Assembly (NCBI GenBank): GCA_004799435.1
Contig: SSMV01000141.1
Span: forward strand, 1 to 49,347
Length of the DNA stretch: 49,347 nucleotides
Reading direction: 5' to 3'
Origin: Bradyrhizobium sp.
GTDB lineage: Bacteria; Pseudomonadota; Alphaproteobacteria; Rhizobiales; Beijerinckiaceae
Positions within the stretch are counted from its first letter, which is position 1, and each line of letters begins with the position of its first letter. The notes below the pieces were generated by a model. It had not been told where the DNA came from. It saw only the letters and a program-made list of their open reading frames with translations, and ran no database searches. Below, one piece after another: positions 36,368 through 45,831 of this stretch. A program made the position numbers and the translations under genes.

Positions 36368-37072
36368 CTAGGCGATGAACTGATGGGTCTGAGCCGAGAC
36401 ATATTCGGCCGCCGCGCCGCTCACCACCGTCAAATGTTCGCGCATGGCGCGCGCCGCCCCTTCGCCGTCGCCGCGCAGGATCGCGTTGACCACCGCGTCA
36501 TGTTCGCGCCACGAGGCCGCGAGTCGTCCGAGCAGATTGAACTGGGCGCGGCGGAACGGGGCGAGCCGGGCGCGCGTCGCATTGAGCAGGTCGCGCAGAT
36601 AGGTGTTGTGGCAGCCGGCGTAGATGCGCGTATGGAACTCCTGATTGAAGGCTTCGTAGTCGTCGATGCGACTGTGATGTACTGCAGTCTGCGACGCGCG
36701 ATGCGAGGCGTCGAGGCCCTGGCGCTCTTCGGCGGTCATCGCCGTGGCGGCGAGCCGCGACGCGGAAGCCTCCAGCTCGGCCATGACCGCAAACATCTCG
36801 TGCAGCCGTTGCGGCGAAATCACCGCGACGATCACGCCCCGGCGCGGGCGATGCTCGACAAGGCCGGCCGCGGCGAGCTGACCCAGCGCTTCGCGCACCG
36901 GCGTGCGCGAGACCCGGAAGCGCTGCGCCAGTTCCTGCTCGTCGAGACGAAGCCCCGGCGCCAGTTGGCCGCGCAAAATCTCGTCGGCGAGAGCGGCGGC
37001 GAGTTCGGAGGTGCGGGTGCGCTGGGGCGCGCCGCCCGTCCGCGCGAAGAACGACAAATTGGCGGCGTGCAT
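36368..37072 (-). CDS. GntR family regulator (FCD/FadR subfamily)
   Basis: A 234-aa regulator started at MHAANLSFFA (ATG 37072); no strong ribosome-binding site sets the start, and the frame is open to 37165. A GntR winged helix (about 20-85: LAAALADEILRGQLAPGLRL, QRFRVSRTPVREALGQLAAA, GLVEHRPRRGVIVA) is followed by an all-helical FCD ligand domain (about 95-225) with Asp/His ligands typical of metal-binding FCD members (DYEAFNQEFHTRIYAGC, REHDAVVNAI). It is the first gene of gntR-atzF and divergent from the importer operon, so it probably controls both in response to biuret or allophanate. Confidence 0.88.
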   Translation of the reverse strand: MHAANLSFFARTGGAPQRTRTSELAAALADEILRGQLAPGLRLDEQELAQRFRVSRTPVREALGQLAAAGLVEHRPRRGVIVAVISPQRLHEMFAVMAELEASASRLAATAMTAEERQGLDASHRASQTAVHHSRIDDYEAFNQEFHTRIYAGCHNTYLRDLLNATRARLAPFRRAQFNLLGRLAASWREHDAVVNAILRGDGEGAARAMREHLTVVSGAAAEYVSAQTHQFIA

Positions 37073-37075
37073 GCA
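37068..37075. promoter_or_regulatory. Candidate GntR operator over the gntR start codon
   Basis: TGCATGCA, an 8-bp palindrome overlapping the gntR start codon and repeated in the importer promoter at 37342-37349. Possible autoregulatory site. Confidence 0.4.
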
Positions 37076-37408
37076 AAAGCGTATGCGCAGCGGCGAGTCG
37101 CCTGTCAATCTAATATATTCAACATAAAGATGTTTTCTTGATCTTGGCGCCGTCCAACTGAGCAAAAGGGGTTCGATTTGGTCGATTCGAGAGTCATTTG
37201 AGCGCTATGGCGTCATTATAGGCATATTTTCTTCGCGCTCGATGGACGCGCTCGATCGCCTGTGGCGTTGGATATCTCATAAAACATTGAAATATAACAT
37301 ATAAATTAATTTGTGCCCGGTTTGGCACGCAATTTGTTTCTTGCATGCAAGAAGCGGCGGTCATCGGGGTCGCCAACCGCCGTCCCCATCGCAAGGAAGG
37401 GCATAGAC
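37073..37408. promoter_or_regulatory. AT-rich divergent control region of the biuret cluster
   Basis: 336 bp of strikingly AT-rich DNA in a GC-rich genome, with no gene. It separates gntR-atzF from the importer operon and must hold both promoters. AT-rich tracts at 37107-37135 and 37270-37315 could carry the -10 and -35 elements. GTGCC-CGGTTT-GGCAC (37313-37328) is a further inverted repeat beside the main palindrome. Confidence 0.6.
37338..37353. promoter_or_regulatory. 16-bp palindrome, candidate GntR operator
   Basis: TTCTTGCATGCAAGAA, perfectly symmetric, 56 bp before the BMP gene start. Size and symmetry fit a dimeric GntR/FCD regulator; its core TGCATGCA recurs at 37068-37075. Confidence 0.65.
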
Positions 37409-38518
37409 ATGAGCCAAGACTATCGCTTGTCGCGCCGCGCCGTCATCGCCGGAATGTCCGCCGGCGCCGCCTTTTCGGCGTTGCCCGTCGGCTCCGCCTG
37501 GGCGGCGACGCCGACCGTCGGCTTTATCTATGTCGGTCCGAAGGACGACTATGGCTATAACCAGGCGCACGCCGCCGGCGCCGCCGCCGTCAAGGCGATG
37601 GGCGTCAAAGTGGTCGAGGAGGAACGTGTCCCCGAGACCATCGATGTCGAGAAGACCATGGAGAGCATGATCAATCTCGACGGCGCGTCGCTGCTCTTTC
37701 CGACCTCCTTTGGCTATTTCGATCCGCACATCCTCAAGGAGGCGAAGAAATATCCCAACGTCACCTTCATGCATTGCGGCGGCCTGTGGCATGAGGGCCT
37801 GCCGGCCAACGTGCATAGCTATTTCGGCTACATCGACGAGGCGGAATTTCTCTCCGGCATCGTCGCCGCTCATGTCACCAAGACCAAGAAATTCGGCTTC
37901 GTCGCCGCCAAACCGATCCCGCAGGTGCTGCGCAACATCAACGCCTTCACGCTCGGCGCGCGCTCGATCGATCCGACCATCACCGTCCAGGTGATTTTCA
38001 CCGGCGACTGGTCGATGCCGGTCAAGGAGGCGGAGGCGACCAACAGCCTCGCCGATCAGGGCGTCGACGTCGTCACCTGTCACGTCGACAGCCCGAAAGT
38101 GGTGATCGAAACCGCCGAGAAGCGCGGCCTCTTCACCACCGGCTATCACGCCAGCCAGGCGGCGCTCGCGCCTAACGGCTATCTGACCGGCGCCGAATGG
38201 AACTGGGAAGCGCTCTATCCCTCGCTGATCACGGATTTCGAAGCCGGCAAGACCATCCCCGGCCTGATCCGCGGCGGTCTGAAGGCGGGCATCGTCAAGA
38301 CCTCGCCCTACACCGCGCTGGTGCCCGACGCCGCCAAGGCCAAGGCCGATGCGGTCAAGGCGCAGTTCATGGGCGACGGCTTCGTTATCTTCGCCGGCCC
38401 GATCAAGGACAACAAAGGCGCGACCGTGATCGACGCCGGCACGATGCGCGGCCAGACGGACATCGAGCTCGAAAAGATGAGCTATCTCGTCGAGGGCGTC
38501 ATCGGCTCGACCAGCTAA
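37409..38518 (+). CDS. BMP family ABC transporter substrate-binding protein
   Basis: A 369-aa periplasmic binding protein from ATG 37409 (AAGGAAGGG ribosome-binding site). The N-terminus has twin arginines (LSRRAVIAGMSAGAAFSALP, cut near SAWAA), suggesting Tat export. The mature part is a Bmp/Med (PnrA-like) fold: VGFIYVGPKDDYGYNQAHAA, FPTSFGYFDPHILKEAKKYP and LADQGVDVVTCHVDSPKVVI. Well-studied relatives bind nucleosides, but versions linked to biuret hydrolase are inferred to bind small ureido compounds. It is the first gene of the importer operon and follows the GntR-type palindrome. Confidence 0.92.
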   Translation: MSQDYRLSRRAVIAGMSAGAAFSALPVGSAWAATPTVGFIYVGPKDDYGYNQAHAAGAAAVKAMGVKVVEEERVPETIDVEKTMESMINLDGASLLFPTSFGYFDPHILKEAKKYPNVTFMHCGGLWHEGLPANVHSYFGYIDEAEFLSGIVAAHVTKTKKFGFVAAKPIPQVLRNINAFTLGARSIDPTITVQVIFTGDWSMPVKEAEATNSLADQGVDVVTCHVDSPKVVIETAEKRGLFTTGYHASQAALAPNGYLTGAEWNWEALYPSLITDFEAGKTIPGLIRGGLKAGIVKTSPYTALVPDAAKAKADAVKAQFMGDGFVIFAGPIKDNKGATVIDAGTMRGQTDIELEKMSYLVEGVIGSTS

Positions 38519-38531
38519 CCGGCGGTTGGGC

Positions 38532-39605
38532 GTGGACGCCGAACCGCCGCGTCGCGCCGCACTGGCGCGCTTCATCGATCCGCTCGCCGCGCCGCTCGCG
38601 GCGGGCGCGGCGACGGTGGCGCTGTTCGGTCTGTTCGTCGCCCTGGCCGGGCGCAACCCGCTCGAGGTCTACCGCCTGATGGCGGAAGGGGCCTTCGGTT
38701 CGTGGTTCTCCTGGCAGAACACGCTCCTGCGCGCGTCGCCGCTGCTGCTCACTGCGCTATGCACCGCGCTGCCGGCGCAGATGGGGCTGGTGATCATCGG
38801 CGGCGAAGGCGCTTTCGTCATCGGCGGCCTGGCGGCGATCGCCGCTGGGCTTCGTATGGCTGACATCGGCACGCCGGCGCTTGTCGTGCAATGCGCGATG
38901 GCGCTCGCCGGCATGGCGGCGGGCGGCGCGCTGATCGCGCTGGCCGGCGCGATGCGCCACTGGCGCGGCGTCAACGAAACCATTTCCTCGCTGCTGCTCT
39001 CCAGCATCGCCATCGCTGTGATGAATCAGGTGGTCGAGGGGCCGATGCGCGACCCCGCCAGCCTCAACAAGCCTTCGACACGGCCGCTGCCCGACGCCGA
39101 TCTGATCGGCAATATTCCCGGCATGGATGTCCACTGGGGTCTGGCGCTCGGCCTGATCGCGTGCCTGCTCGCCTGGCTGCTGATGCGGCGCACGACCTTC
39201 GGCTTCGCCGCCCGCATCGTCGGCGGCAATTCGCGCGCCGCGCGCATGGCGGGTCTGCCGGTCGGGTTGATGATGGTCATCGTCACCGGGCTTGGCGGCG
39301 CGGCGGCGGGCCTCGGCGGCATGATCGAGGTCGCCGCGGTGCAGGGCGACGCCAACGCCAATATCGCCGCCGGCTATGGGCTCAGCGGCATCCTCGTCGC
39401 CTTTCTCGCCCGCCAGCATCCGCTGGCGATCATTCCCGTAGCCGTGCTGCTCGGCGGCATCGGCGCGAGCGGCGGATTGCTGCAACGCCGCCTCGACCTG
39501 CCCGACGCGGCGGTGCTGGTGTTGCAGGGCATTCTGTTCGTCGCCTTGCTTGCTGGCGAGGCGCTGCCGCCGTTGAGCGAATGGAAAGCGAAGGTGAGCC
39601 GGTGA
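38532..39605 (+). CDS. ABC transporter permease (BMP/nucleoside-type importer, first subunit)
   Basis: A 357-aa inner-membrane permease with a GTG start at 38532 (a TTG at 38526 is an alternative), 13 bp after the BMP gene. It is a BPD_transp_2 family member: LASPLLLTALCTALPAQMGL-type sequence near residue 65 (in part PLLLTALCTALPAQMGLVII), GGEGAFVIGGLAAIAAG, IVGGNSRAARMAGLPV (cytoplasmic coupling loop) and many Leu/Ala/Val helices. It pairs with the next permease, whose GTG start overlaps this stop (GTGA), indicating translational coupling. Confidence 0.9.
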   Translation: MDAEPPRRAALARFIDPLAAPLAAGAATVALFGLFVALAGRNPLEVYRLMAEGAFGSWFSWQNTLLRASPLLLTALCTALPAQMGLVIIGGEGAFVIGGLAAIAAGLRMADIGTPALVVQCAMALAGMAAGGALIALAGAMRHWRGVNETISSLLLSSIAIAVMNQVVEGPMRDPASLNKPSTRPLPDADLIGNIPGMDVHWGLALGLIACLLAWLLMRRTTFGFAARIVGGNSRAARMAGLPVGLMMVIVTGLGGAAAGLGGMIEVAAVQGDANANIAAGYGLSGILVAFLARQHPLAIIPVAVLLGGIGASGGLLQRRLDLPDAAVLVLQGILFVALLAGEALPPLSEWKAKVSR

Positions 39606-40528
39606 GCGCCGCCTCTCTCGGCCTATGGACGGTGCCGATCGCCGTGCTCGGCGGCGCCATCCGCGTTTCGACGCCCTTCCTCTTTGTCAGTCTCGGCGAG
39701 CTGGTCACCGAGAAGAGCGGCCGCATCAATCTCGGCCTTGAGGGCACGCTGATTATGGGCGCGATGAGCGGCTTCGGCGTCGCCTATCTCACTGGCTCGC
39801 CCTGGCTCGGCGTCTTGGCGGCGGGCATGGTCGGCGTGATCTTCGGCGCGCTGCATGCGGCGATCTGTTCGCTGCCGCGCGTCAATGACATCGCGGTCGG
39901 CATCGCGCTGATGATTTTCGGCATCGGCCTCGCCTTTTATCTCGGCAAGCCGCTGGTGCAGCCCAGGGCGCCGACGCTGCCGGCGCTGCCGCTCGGCTTC
40001 TGGAGCGACATTCCCCAGGTGCGCGCGGCGCTTCAGGTCAATGCGTTGTTCATCGTCGGCCTCGTCTTCACGCCGGTCCTGAGCTGGGCGCTCGCCAACA
40101 CCCGCTGGGGCCTGATCGTGCGCATGGTTGGCGATTCGTCGGAAGCGGCGCGCGCGCTCGGCTATTCGCCGATCCGGGTGCGGCTCTACGCCACCTGTTT
40201 CGGCGGCTTCATGGCCGGGGTCGGCGGCTCATTCCTGTCGCTCTATTATCCCGGCAGCTGGAACGAAGGCCTCTCAAGCGGGCAGGGCATAACGGCGGTG
40301 GCGTTGGTGATCTTCGCCCGCTGGAATCCCGTCGCCTGTTTCGGCGCCTCGCTGCTGTTCGGCGGCGCTGGCGCGCTTGGACCAGCGCTGCAGGCGGTTG
40401 GCGTGACCTCGGGAACCTATCTGCTCAACGCCGCGCCCTATTTTCTCACCCTGCTGATTCTCGTCCTGTCCTCCTCGTCGCGTCGCCGGGTCGCCGGCGC
40501 TCCGGGCGAGCTCAGCGTCACCAAGTAA
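39602..40528 (+). CDS. ABC transporter permease (BMP/nucleoside-type importer, second subunit)
   Basis: A 308-aa permease starting at GTG 39602 inside the preceding stop. It has [20 protein letters not shown], the conserved entry of this subunit, then [40 protein letters not shown] (coupling loop) and [20 protein letters not shown]. It forms the heterodimeric channel with the first permease. Biuret hydrolase follows after 25 bp. Confidence 0.92.
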   Translation: MSAASLGLWTVPIAVLGGAIRVSTPFLFVSLGELVTEKSGRINLGLEGTLIMGAMSGFGVAYLTGSPWLGVLAAGMVGVIFGALHAAICSLPRVNDIAVGIALMIFGIGLAFYLGKPLVQPRAPTLPALPLGFWSDIPQVRAALQVNALFIVGLVFTPVLSWALANTRWGLIVRMVGDSSEAARALGYSPIRVRLYATCFGGFMAGVGGSFLSLYYPGSWNEGLSSGQGITAVALVIFARWNPVACFGASLLFGGAGALGPALQAVGVTSGTYLLNAAPYFLTLLILVLSSSSRRRVAGAPGELSVTK

Positions 40529-40553
40529 ACGAACCGACTGCGAGGTCTTCAAC

Positions 40554-41231
40554 ATGTCCCAAGTCGCCGCCGATCCCTATCCCTGGCCCTTCGACGGCGT
40601 CTGGAGCGCCGCCGACACCGCGCTGATCATCATCGATATGCAGACCGATTTCTGCGGCGTCGGCGGTTATGTCGACAAGATGGGTTACGATCTGTCGCTG
40701 ACCCGTGCGCCGATCGAGCCGATCAAACGCGCGCTCGGCGCCTTTCGCGCCAAGGGCTATCACGTCATCCACACCCGCGAGGGCCATCGTCCCGACCTCG
40801 CCGATCTGCCCGACAACAAGCGCTGGCGCTCGCGACGCATCGGCGCCGGCATCGGCGACGACGGACCGTGCGGGCGCATCCTGGTGCGCGGCGAGCCGGG
40901 CTGGGAAATCATCGACGAGCTGGCGCCCGCCAAGGGCGAGCCGATCATCGACAAGCCGGGCAAGGGGTCCTTCTGCGCCACCGATCTCGAACTGATCCTG
41001 CGCACGCGCGGCATTCGCAATCTTGTACTGACCGGCATCACCACCGATGTCTGCGTCCACACCACGATGCGCGAGGCGAACGATCGCGGCTTCGAATGCG
41101 TGATGCTCGAGGATTGTTGCGGCGCGACCGATCGCGGCAATCACGACGCCGCCGTCAAGATGATCAAGATGCAGGGCGGCGTGTTCGGCGCGGTCTCGAC
41201 CGCCGCCGGCGTCATCGCGGCGCTGCCGTGA
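40554..41231 (+). CDS. biuH: Biuret amidohydrolase (isochorismatase-like cysteine hydrolase)
   Basis: Hydrolyses biuret to allophanate and ammonia. The 225-aa protein has the cysteine-hydrolase triad Asp28 ([11 protein letters not shown]), Lys134 ([15 protein letters not shown]) and Cys167 ([19 protein letters not shown]), plus [29 protein letters not shown] and [13 protein letters not shown], which match what I recall of the characterised Rhizobium biuret hydrolase BiuH with an offset of about eight residues. It sits inside the importer operon, 25 bp after the second permease and overlapping the ATPase start (GTGA), and faces atzF across the control region. Other ureido-acid amidases share the fold, but the sequence and atzF make biuret the best substrate. 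Confidence 0.9.
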   Translation: MSQVAADPYPWPFDGVWSAADTALIIIDMQTDFCGVGGYVDKMGYDLSLTRAPIEPIKRALGAFRAKGYHVIHTREGHRPDLADLPDNKRWRSRRIGAGIGDDGPCGRILVRGEPGWEIIDELAPAKGEPIIDKPGKGSFCATDLELILRTRGIRNLVLTGITTDVCVHTTMREANDRGFECVMLEDCCGATDRGNHDAAVKMIKMQGGVFGAVSTAAGVIAALP

Positions 41232-42736
41232 GCGGCGCCTTCACCTTAGAGGCGGCCGGCATGTCGAAGCGCTTCGGCGCGCTCGCGGCGCTCGACAATG
41301 TGTCGATGCGGGTCGAGGCGGGGGCAGTCCACGCGCTGCTCGGCGAGAATGGCGCCGGAAAATCGACGCTGGTCAAATGCATCATGGGCTTCTACCGCGC
41401 CGATCAGGGCTCCCTACTGCTCGACGGCGCGGAGGCCGAGGTGCGCAATCCGCGCGATGCCTCGCTCCTCGGCCTCGGCATGGTCTATCAGCATTTCACG
41501 CTAGTGCCCTCGATGACGGTGCTCGAAAATCTGGTGATGGCGCGCGCCGATACGCCGGCGGTGATCGATTGGCGACACGAGCGCAGGCGCCTGTCCGCTT
41601 TCATCGCGACGATGCCTTTCGGCGCGCCGCTCGACACGCCGGTTCACGGACTTGCCGCCGGCGAAAAGCAGAAGGCGGAAATCCTCAAGCAACTCTATCT
41701 TGGCGCGCGTTTCCTGATCCTCGACGAGCCGACCTCGGTGCTCACGCCGCAGGAAGCCGACGAGATGCTCGGCATGGTGCGCGACATGGCGCGCGCGATG
41801 CGGCTCTCGGCGCTGCTTATTACGCATAAGTTTCGCGAGGTGCTCGCCTATGCCGATGCGGTGACCGTGTTGCGCAAGGGGCGCCTTGCCGGGAGCGGCA
41901 AGGTCGCCGATCTCACGGTCGACCAGATGGCGGCGATGATGATTGGCGAGGATCGACCGGCCGCCGCCGTCGAGCGCTCCGCCGCCGCGCCGGGGCCGGT
42001 GCGCCTTGCCGTCGAAAATCTTACGGCCGACGACGCCGACGGCGCCGAGGCGGTGCGCGGCGTGTCTCTCGCAGTGCGCGGGGGCGAGATCGTCGGCATC
42101 GCTGGCGTCTCGGGCAATGGTCAGAGCGAATTGGTCGAGACGCTGGCGGGCCAGCGCGACGCGACCGGCGGGCGGATTCTCGTCGAGGGCGAGCTCTATG
42201 GGGCGACGCGCGCCGAGACGCAGCGCCATCATCTCGCGCTGTTGCCCGAGGAGCCGCTGCGCAACGGCTGCGTTGGCCGCATGAGCGTCGCCGAGAACAT
42301 GGCGATCCGCAATTTCGACCGCCCGCCGATCTCGGCCGGTTTCTGGTTGTCGACGGGCGCGATGCGCGAGGCGGCGCGCGGCTTGATCCAGCGCTACCGG
42401 GTGAAAACGCCGGGGCCCGATGCGCCCATCGCCTCGCTGTCGGGCGGCAATGTTCAGCGCGCCGTGCTGGCGCGCGAACTTGGCGGCGACGCGCATATTC
42501 TGATCGCCGCCAATCCGGTCTTCGGCCTCGATTTCGCCGCCGTCGCCGACATCCATTCGCAAATCGTCGCCGCCCGCAATCGCGGCGCCGCGGTGCTGCT
42601 GGTCAGCGAGGATCTCGACGAATTGCTCGACCTCTCCGACCGACTGCTGGTGATCTCGGAGGGGCGCATCGTTCTCGAGACGCCGGCCGCCGCCGCCGAC
42701 CGCACCGCGATCGGCCGCGCCATGGCGGGTCATTGA
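41228..42736 (+). CDS. ABC transporter ATP-binding protein (BMP-type importer, tandem ATPase)
   Basis: A 502-aa double ATPase from GTG 41228, overlapping the biuH stop. The first half has an intact Walker A (GENGAGKST), a modified signature ([15 protein letters not shown]) and Walker [16 protein letters not shown]. The second half has a degenerate Walker A ([10 protein letters not shown]), signature [17 protein letters not shown] and a Walker B in which the usual Asp-Glu-Pro is replaced ([14 protein letters not shown]). This asymmetry is typical of the RbsA/YufO class. It completes the importer: binding protein, two permeases and ATPase. Confidence 0.93.
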   Translation: MSGAFTLEAAGMSKRFGALAALDNVSMRVEAGAVHALLGENGAGKSTLVKCIMGFYRADQGSLLLDGAEAEVRNPRDASLLGLGMVYQHFTLVPSMTVLENLVMARADTPAVIDWRHERRRLSAFIATMPFGAPLDTPVHGLAAGEKQKAEILKQLYLGARFLILDEPTSVLTPQEADEMLGMVRDMARAMRLSALLITHKFREVLAYADAVTVLRKGRLAGSGKVADLTVDQMAAMMIGEDRPAAAVERSAAAPGPVRLAVENLTADDADGAEAVRGVSLAVRGGEIVGIAGVSGNGQSELVETLAGQRDATGGRILVEGELYGATRAETQRHHLALLPEEPLRNGCVGRMSVAENMAIRNFDRPPISAGFWLSTGAMREAARGLIQRYRVKTPGPDAPIASLSGGNVQRAVLARELGGDAHILIAANPVFGLDFAAVADIHSQIVAARNRGAAVLLVSEDLDELLDLSDRLLVISEGRIVLETPAAAADRTAIGRAMAGH

Positions 42737-42882
42737 TCGAAGCAAGCGCGCGAAGGCCTCGGCTTGCCCAAGCGGCGGCGGCCGGGTAGTTTCCGGCCTC
42801 GAAACAGGCGGTCCTCGACAGGGGTGGCGGCGCGGGACGGCATCGTCGGCCGATCCGCTTCTTTTGCCGCGATCCCGGAGTG

Positions 42883-43218
42883 ATGACCCTGATCCTTGCC
42901 GATTTGCTGACCAATCCCGCCGCGCTCAAATTCGAGCCGTTTCGCGAAGGCGTCGAGGCCATGTGGCTGCATCGCGATCCCGATGGCGGCCCGGCGACTG
43001 CACTGTTGCGCTACCGGCCCGGCGCCCGCATCGCGCGTCATCGCCATCCCGGCTGGGAGCGGGTGATCATGATCAGCGGCAGCCAGACAGACGCGCAGGG
43101 TGTGCTGCGCGCCGGTGGCGTTGCGCTCAATGCGCCGGGCACCGAACATGAGGTCGTCAGCGAAGAAGGCTGTCTGGCGTTGCTCGTCTGGGAGCGCCAG
43201 CCGATCACCGTCGAATAG
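42883..43218 (+). CDS. Cupin domain protein (ChrR-like)
   Basis: A 111-aa cupin from ATG 42883 (a GTG at 42880 is adjacent). It opens MTLILADLLTNPAALKFEPF and has the metal-binding cupin motif RYRPGARIARHRHPGWERVI and then LNAPGTEHEVVSEEGC. The set of His and Glu ligands is intact, so it probably binds a metal. The ChrR cupin clan includes anti-sigma and small-molecule binding proteins; a role for this stand-alone domain cannot be read. It lies 146 bp after the importer operon on the same strand and may be a late member of it. Confidence 0.78.
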   Translation: MTLILADLLTNPAALKFEPFREGVEAMWLHRDPDGGPATALLRYRPGARIARHRHPGWERVIMISGSQTDAQGVLRAGGVALNAPGTEHEVVSEEGCLALLVWERQPITVE

Positions 43219-43281
43219 CGCTTCGGATTCGGCCCATGGATTCGTGATATGCGTCGCCGCATCAATGCGTGGGGTTCGCTC

Positions 43282-44028
43282 ATGAGTTTTGCAAGCCTAA
43301 GACTGTTCGTCGGCCTGGCGCTCTTCGCGGCGGCGGCGCCGGCCGAGGCCGCGCAAACCCAGGTTGCCGTGGCCGCCAATTTCACCGAGCCGGCCAAAGA
43401 GATCGCCGCTTTGTTCAAAACGAAGACCGGCGACGAGGCGGTGTTGAGTTTCGGCGCGTCGGGAAATTTCTACACGCAGATCGAGCAGGGCGCGCCCTTC
43501 CAGGTGTTCCTCTCCGCCGACGCCGAACGGCCCAAGGCGGCGGTCGAGGCCGGTCTCGCGGTCGCCGACAGCCGCTTCACCTATGCCATCGGCCGGCTGG
43601 TCTTGTGGAGCAAAAGCCTCGATGTGACCCAGGGCGACGCGGTCCTGAAGGCCAACGCCTTCGCCAAATTGTCGATCGCCAATCCCAAGGCGGCGCCCTA
43701 TGGCGCGGCCGCGGTCGAGACGATGAAGGCGCTCGGAATCTATGACGCAATCGAGCCGAAGATCGTGCAGGGCGCCAGCATCGCTCAAGCGTTCCAGTTC
43801 GTCGACACCGGCAACGCCGATCTCGGCTTTGTTGCGCTGTCGCAGCTTGCCGCCGTCACGACGGGATCGCGCTGGTCGCCGCCGCAAGGCCTCTATTCGC
43901 CGATCCGGCAGGACGCCGTGCTACTGAAGCCGGGCGCGGACGACGAAGCCTCCAAGGCCTTCCTTGCATTCTTGAAAACGCCGGAAGCCCGCGCGATCAT
44001 CGAGCGCTACGGCTACGGCCTCGAATGA
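43282..44028 (+). CDS. modA: Molybdate ABC transporter substrate-binding protein
   Basis: A 248-aa periplasmic protein from ATG 43282; the upstream ATG at 43249 gives a less natural N-terminus. Signal peptide [20 protein letters not shown], then [20 protein letters not shown], the ModA start. Anion-site residues are in [20 protein letters not shown] and [19 protein letters not shown]. It captures molybdate or tungstate for the importer and precedes modB by 16 bp. Molybdenum supply would serve enzymes such as nitrate reductase, formate dehydrogenase or Mo-nitrogenase; none is encoded here. Confidence 0.93.
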   Translation: MSFASLRLFVGLALFAAAAPAEAAQTQVAVAANFTEPAKEIAALFKTKTGDEAVLSFGASGNFYTQIEQGAPFQVFLSADAERPKAAVEAGLAVADSRFTYAIGRLVLWSKSLDVTQGDAVLKANAFAKLSIANPKAAPYGAAAVETMKALGIYDAIEPKIVQGASIAQAFQFVDTGNADLGFVALSQLAAVTTGSRWSPPQGLYSPIRQDAVLLKPGADDEASKAFLAFLKTPEARAIIERYGYGLE

Positions 44029-44044
44029 ACCGGAGGCGCCGCGC

Positions 44045-44722
44045 TTGCCGCAGAGCTTTCTTCAGCCGGTCGTCCTGACGCTCGAACTCGCGACGGTTTC
44101 GACGATTCTGCTGCTGACGCTCGGCACGCCGCTCGCCTGGTGGCTCGCCCGCTCGCGCGTGCCTTGGAAGGAGTTGGTGGGCGCACTGGTCGCGATGCCG
44201 ATCGTCCTGCCGCCGACCGTGCTTGGCTTCTATCTGCTGGTCGTGCTCGGCCCGCATGGTCCCGGCGGCGCATTGGCGCGTTTGTGGGGCCAGCCGACTC
44301 TCGCCTTCAGTTTCGCCGGGCTGGTGATCGGCTCGGTCGTCTATTCCTTGCCCTTTGTCGTGCAGCCGATCCGCAACGCTTTCGCTGCTATCGGCGAACG
44401 GCCGCTCGAAGTCGCCGCGACGCTACGCGCCTCGCCGTTGCGCGCCTTTTTCGCCGTTGCGCTGCCGCTTGCAAGTCCCGGCCTGTTGACTGGTGCGGTG
44501 CTCGGCTTTGCCCATACGGTCGGCGAATTCGGCGTCGTGCTGATGATCGGCGGCGCAATTCCGGGCCGCACCAATGTCGTTTCGACGACGATCTTCGACT
44601 ATGTCGAGACTGGCGACTGGGCCTCGGCGAATATACTGGCCGGCGGCATGGTCGCCTTCGCTTTCGTCGCCGTGCTCTCGATGTTCGCCATCGAACGGCG
44701 CTTCGCCGGTCAGCGACAATGA
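44045..44722 (+). CDS. modB: Molybdate ABC transporter permease
   Basis: A 225-aa permease starting at TTG 44045 with GGAGG 8 bp upstream. It has about five to six transmembrane helices ([35 protein letters not shown]) and the conserved coupling loop [20 protein letters not shown], then [20 protein letters not shown], hallmarks of ModB. The modC start overlaps its stop by 4 bp (ATGA). Confidence 0.94.
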   Translation: MPQSFLQPVVLTLELATVSTILLLTLGTPLAWWLARSRVPWKELVGALVAMPIVLPPTVLGFYLLVVLGPHGPGGALARLWGQPTLAFSFAGLVIGSVVYSLPFVVQPIRNAFAAIGERPLEVAATLRASPLRAFFAVALPLASPGLLTGAVLGFAHTVGEFGVVLMIGGAIPGRTNVVSTTIFDYVETGDWASANILAGGMVAFAFVAVLSMFAIERRFAGQRQ

Positions 44723-45831
44723 GCGAGGCGGAAGGCGTCGACGCGCGTTTTTCCGGTCGGCTCGGCGGTTTCGCGCTCGACGTCGCCCTTGCGGCGCCGG
44801 CGCGCGGCGTCACCGCGCTCTATGGCCCCTCGGGCAGCGGCAAGACCACGCTGCTGCGCTGCATCGCTGGTCTCAATCGCTTCCGCGACGGCTGGTGCCG
44901 GGTCAATGGCGAGATATGGCAGGATGGAGAGCGCCTCTTTCTGCCGACCCATCGTCGGCCGCTCGGCTATGTGTTCCAGGAATCAAGTCTGTTCGCGCAT
45001 CTCTCGGTTAAGCGCAATCTCCGCTTCGGCCAGGCGGTCGGCGCGCGCGCCGATGCGCCGGCGATCGCCTGGGATGAAGCGATCGAACTCTTCGGCCTTG
45101 CGCCGCTGCTCGATCGCGCTCCGCGCGATCTTTCTGGCGGCGAGCGCCAGCGGGTCGCGCTTGCCCGCGCCTTGCTCACCCAGCCGCGGCTGCTGCTGAT
45201 GGACGAGCCGCTGGCCTCGCTCGATGCGGCGGCCAAGGAAGAGATCCTGCCCTTTCTCGAGAAGCTTCGCGATCGGCTGGCGCTGCCGATGCTCTATGTC
45301 ACCCATGACATCGCCGAGGTCGAACGGCTGGCCGACCGTCTCGTGCTGATGGACAAGGGTCGTGTGCTCGCCAGCGGCCCGCTCGCCGCCTTGCAGAGCG
45401 ATCCGGCATTGCCGCTCGCCGGCGCGCGCACCGCCGCCGTCACGCTGAGCGGAACGATCGAGGCGGTCGACGGCGATTTCGGTCTGACGAGTGTCGCCGT
45501 GCGCGGCGCGAGTTTCGTCGCGTCCGGTCAGTCGGGCCGGATCGGCGAGCGACGCCGGCTGCGGATCGCCGCCGGCGACGTCAGCATCGCAGTGGCCAAG
45601 CCGGAGCCGAGTTCGATCCTCAATGTGCTGCCAGCGCGCATCGTCGCGATGGAGGCCGCGACACCGAACGAACTTGCCGTCATCCTGGGGCTTGGCGAGG
45701 ATGGCGCCGGCGAGCGCATCCTGTCGCGCATCACCCGCCGCTCATGGGAGCGCCTTCACCTCGCTGTCGGCGCGAGCGTCTATGCGCAGATCAAAGGCGT
45801 CGCACTGTCGCGCGGCGACGCCGACGCTTAG
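44719..45831 (+). CDS. modC: Molybdate ABC transporter ATP-binding protein
   Basis: A 370-aa ATPase from ATG 44719, overlapping modB. Walker [18 protein letters not shown], signature [16 protein letters not shown], Walker [13 protein letters not shown] and His switch [14 protein letters not shown] are intact. The C-terminal 120 residues include a TOBE/mop molybdate-binding domain ([16 protein letters not shown]). Its stop overlaps the convergent rseP-like gene by 4 bp. Confidence 0.95.
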   Translation: MSEAEGVDARFSGRLGGFALDVALAAPARGVTALYGPSGSGKTTLLRCIAGLNRFRDGWCRVNGEIWQDGERLFLPTHRRPLGYVFQESSLFAHLSVKRNLRFGQAVGARADAPAIAWDEAIELFGLAPLLDRAPRDLSGGERQRVALARALLTQPRLLLMDEPLASLDAAAKEEILPFLEKLRDRLALPMLYVTHDIAEVERLADRLVLMDKGRVLASGPLAALQSDPALPLAGARTAAVTLSGTIEAVDGDFGLTSVAVRGASFVASGQSGRIGERRRLRIAAGDVSIAVAKPEPSSILNVLPARIVAMEAATPNELAVILGLGEDGAGERILSRITRRSWERLHLAVGASVYAQIKGVALSRGDADA

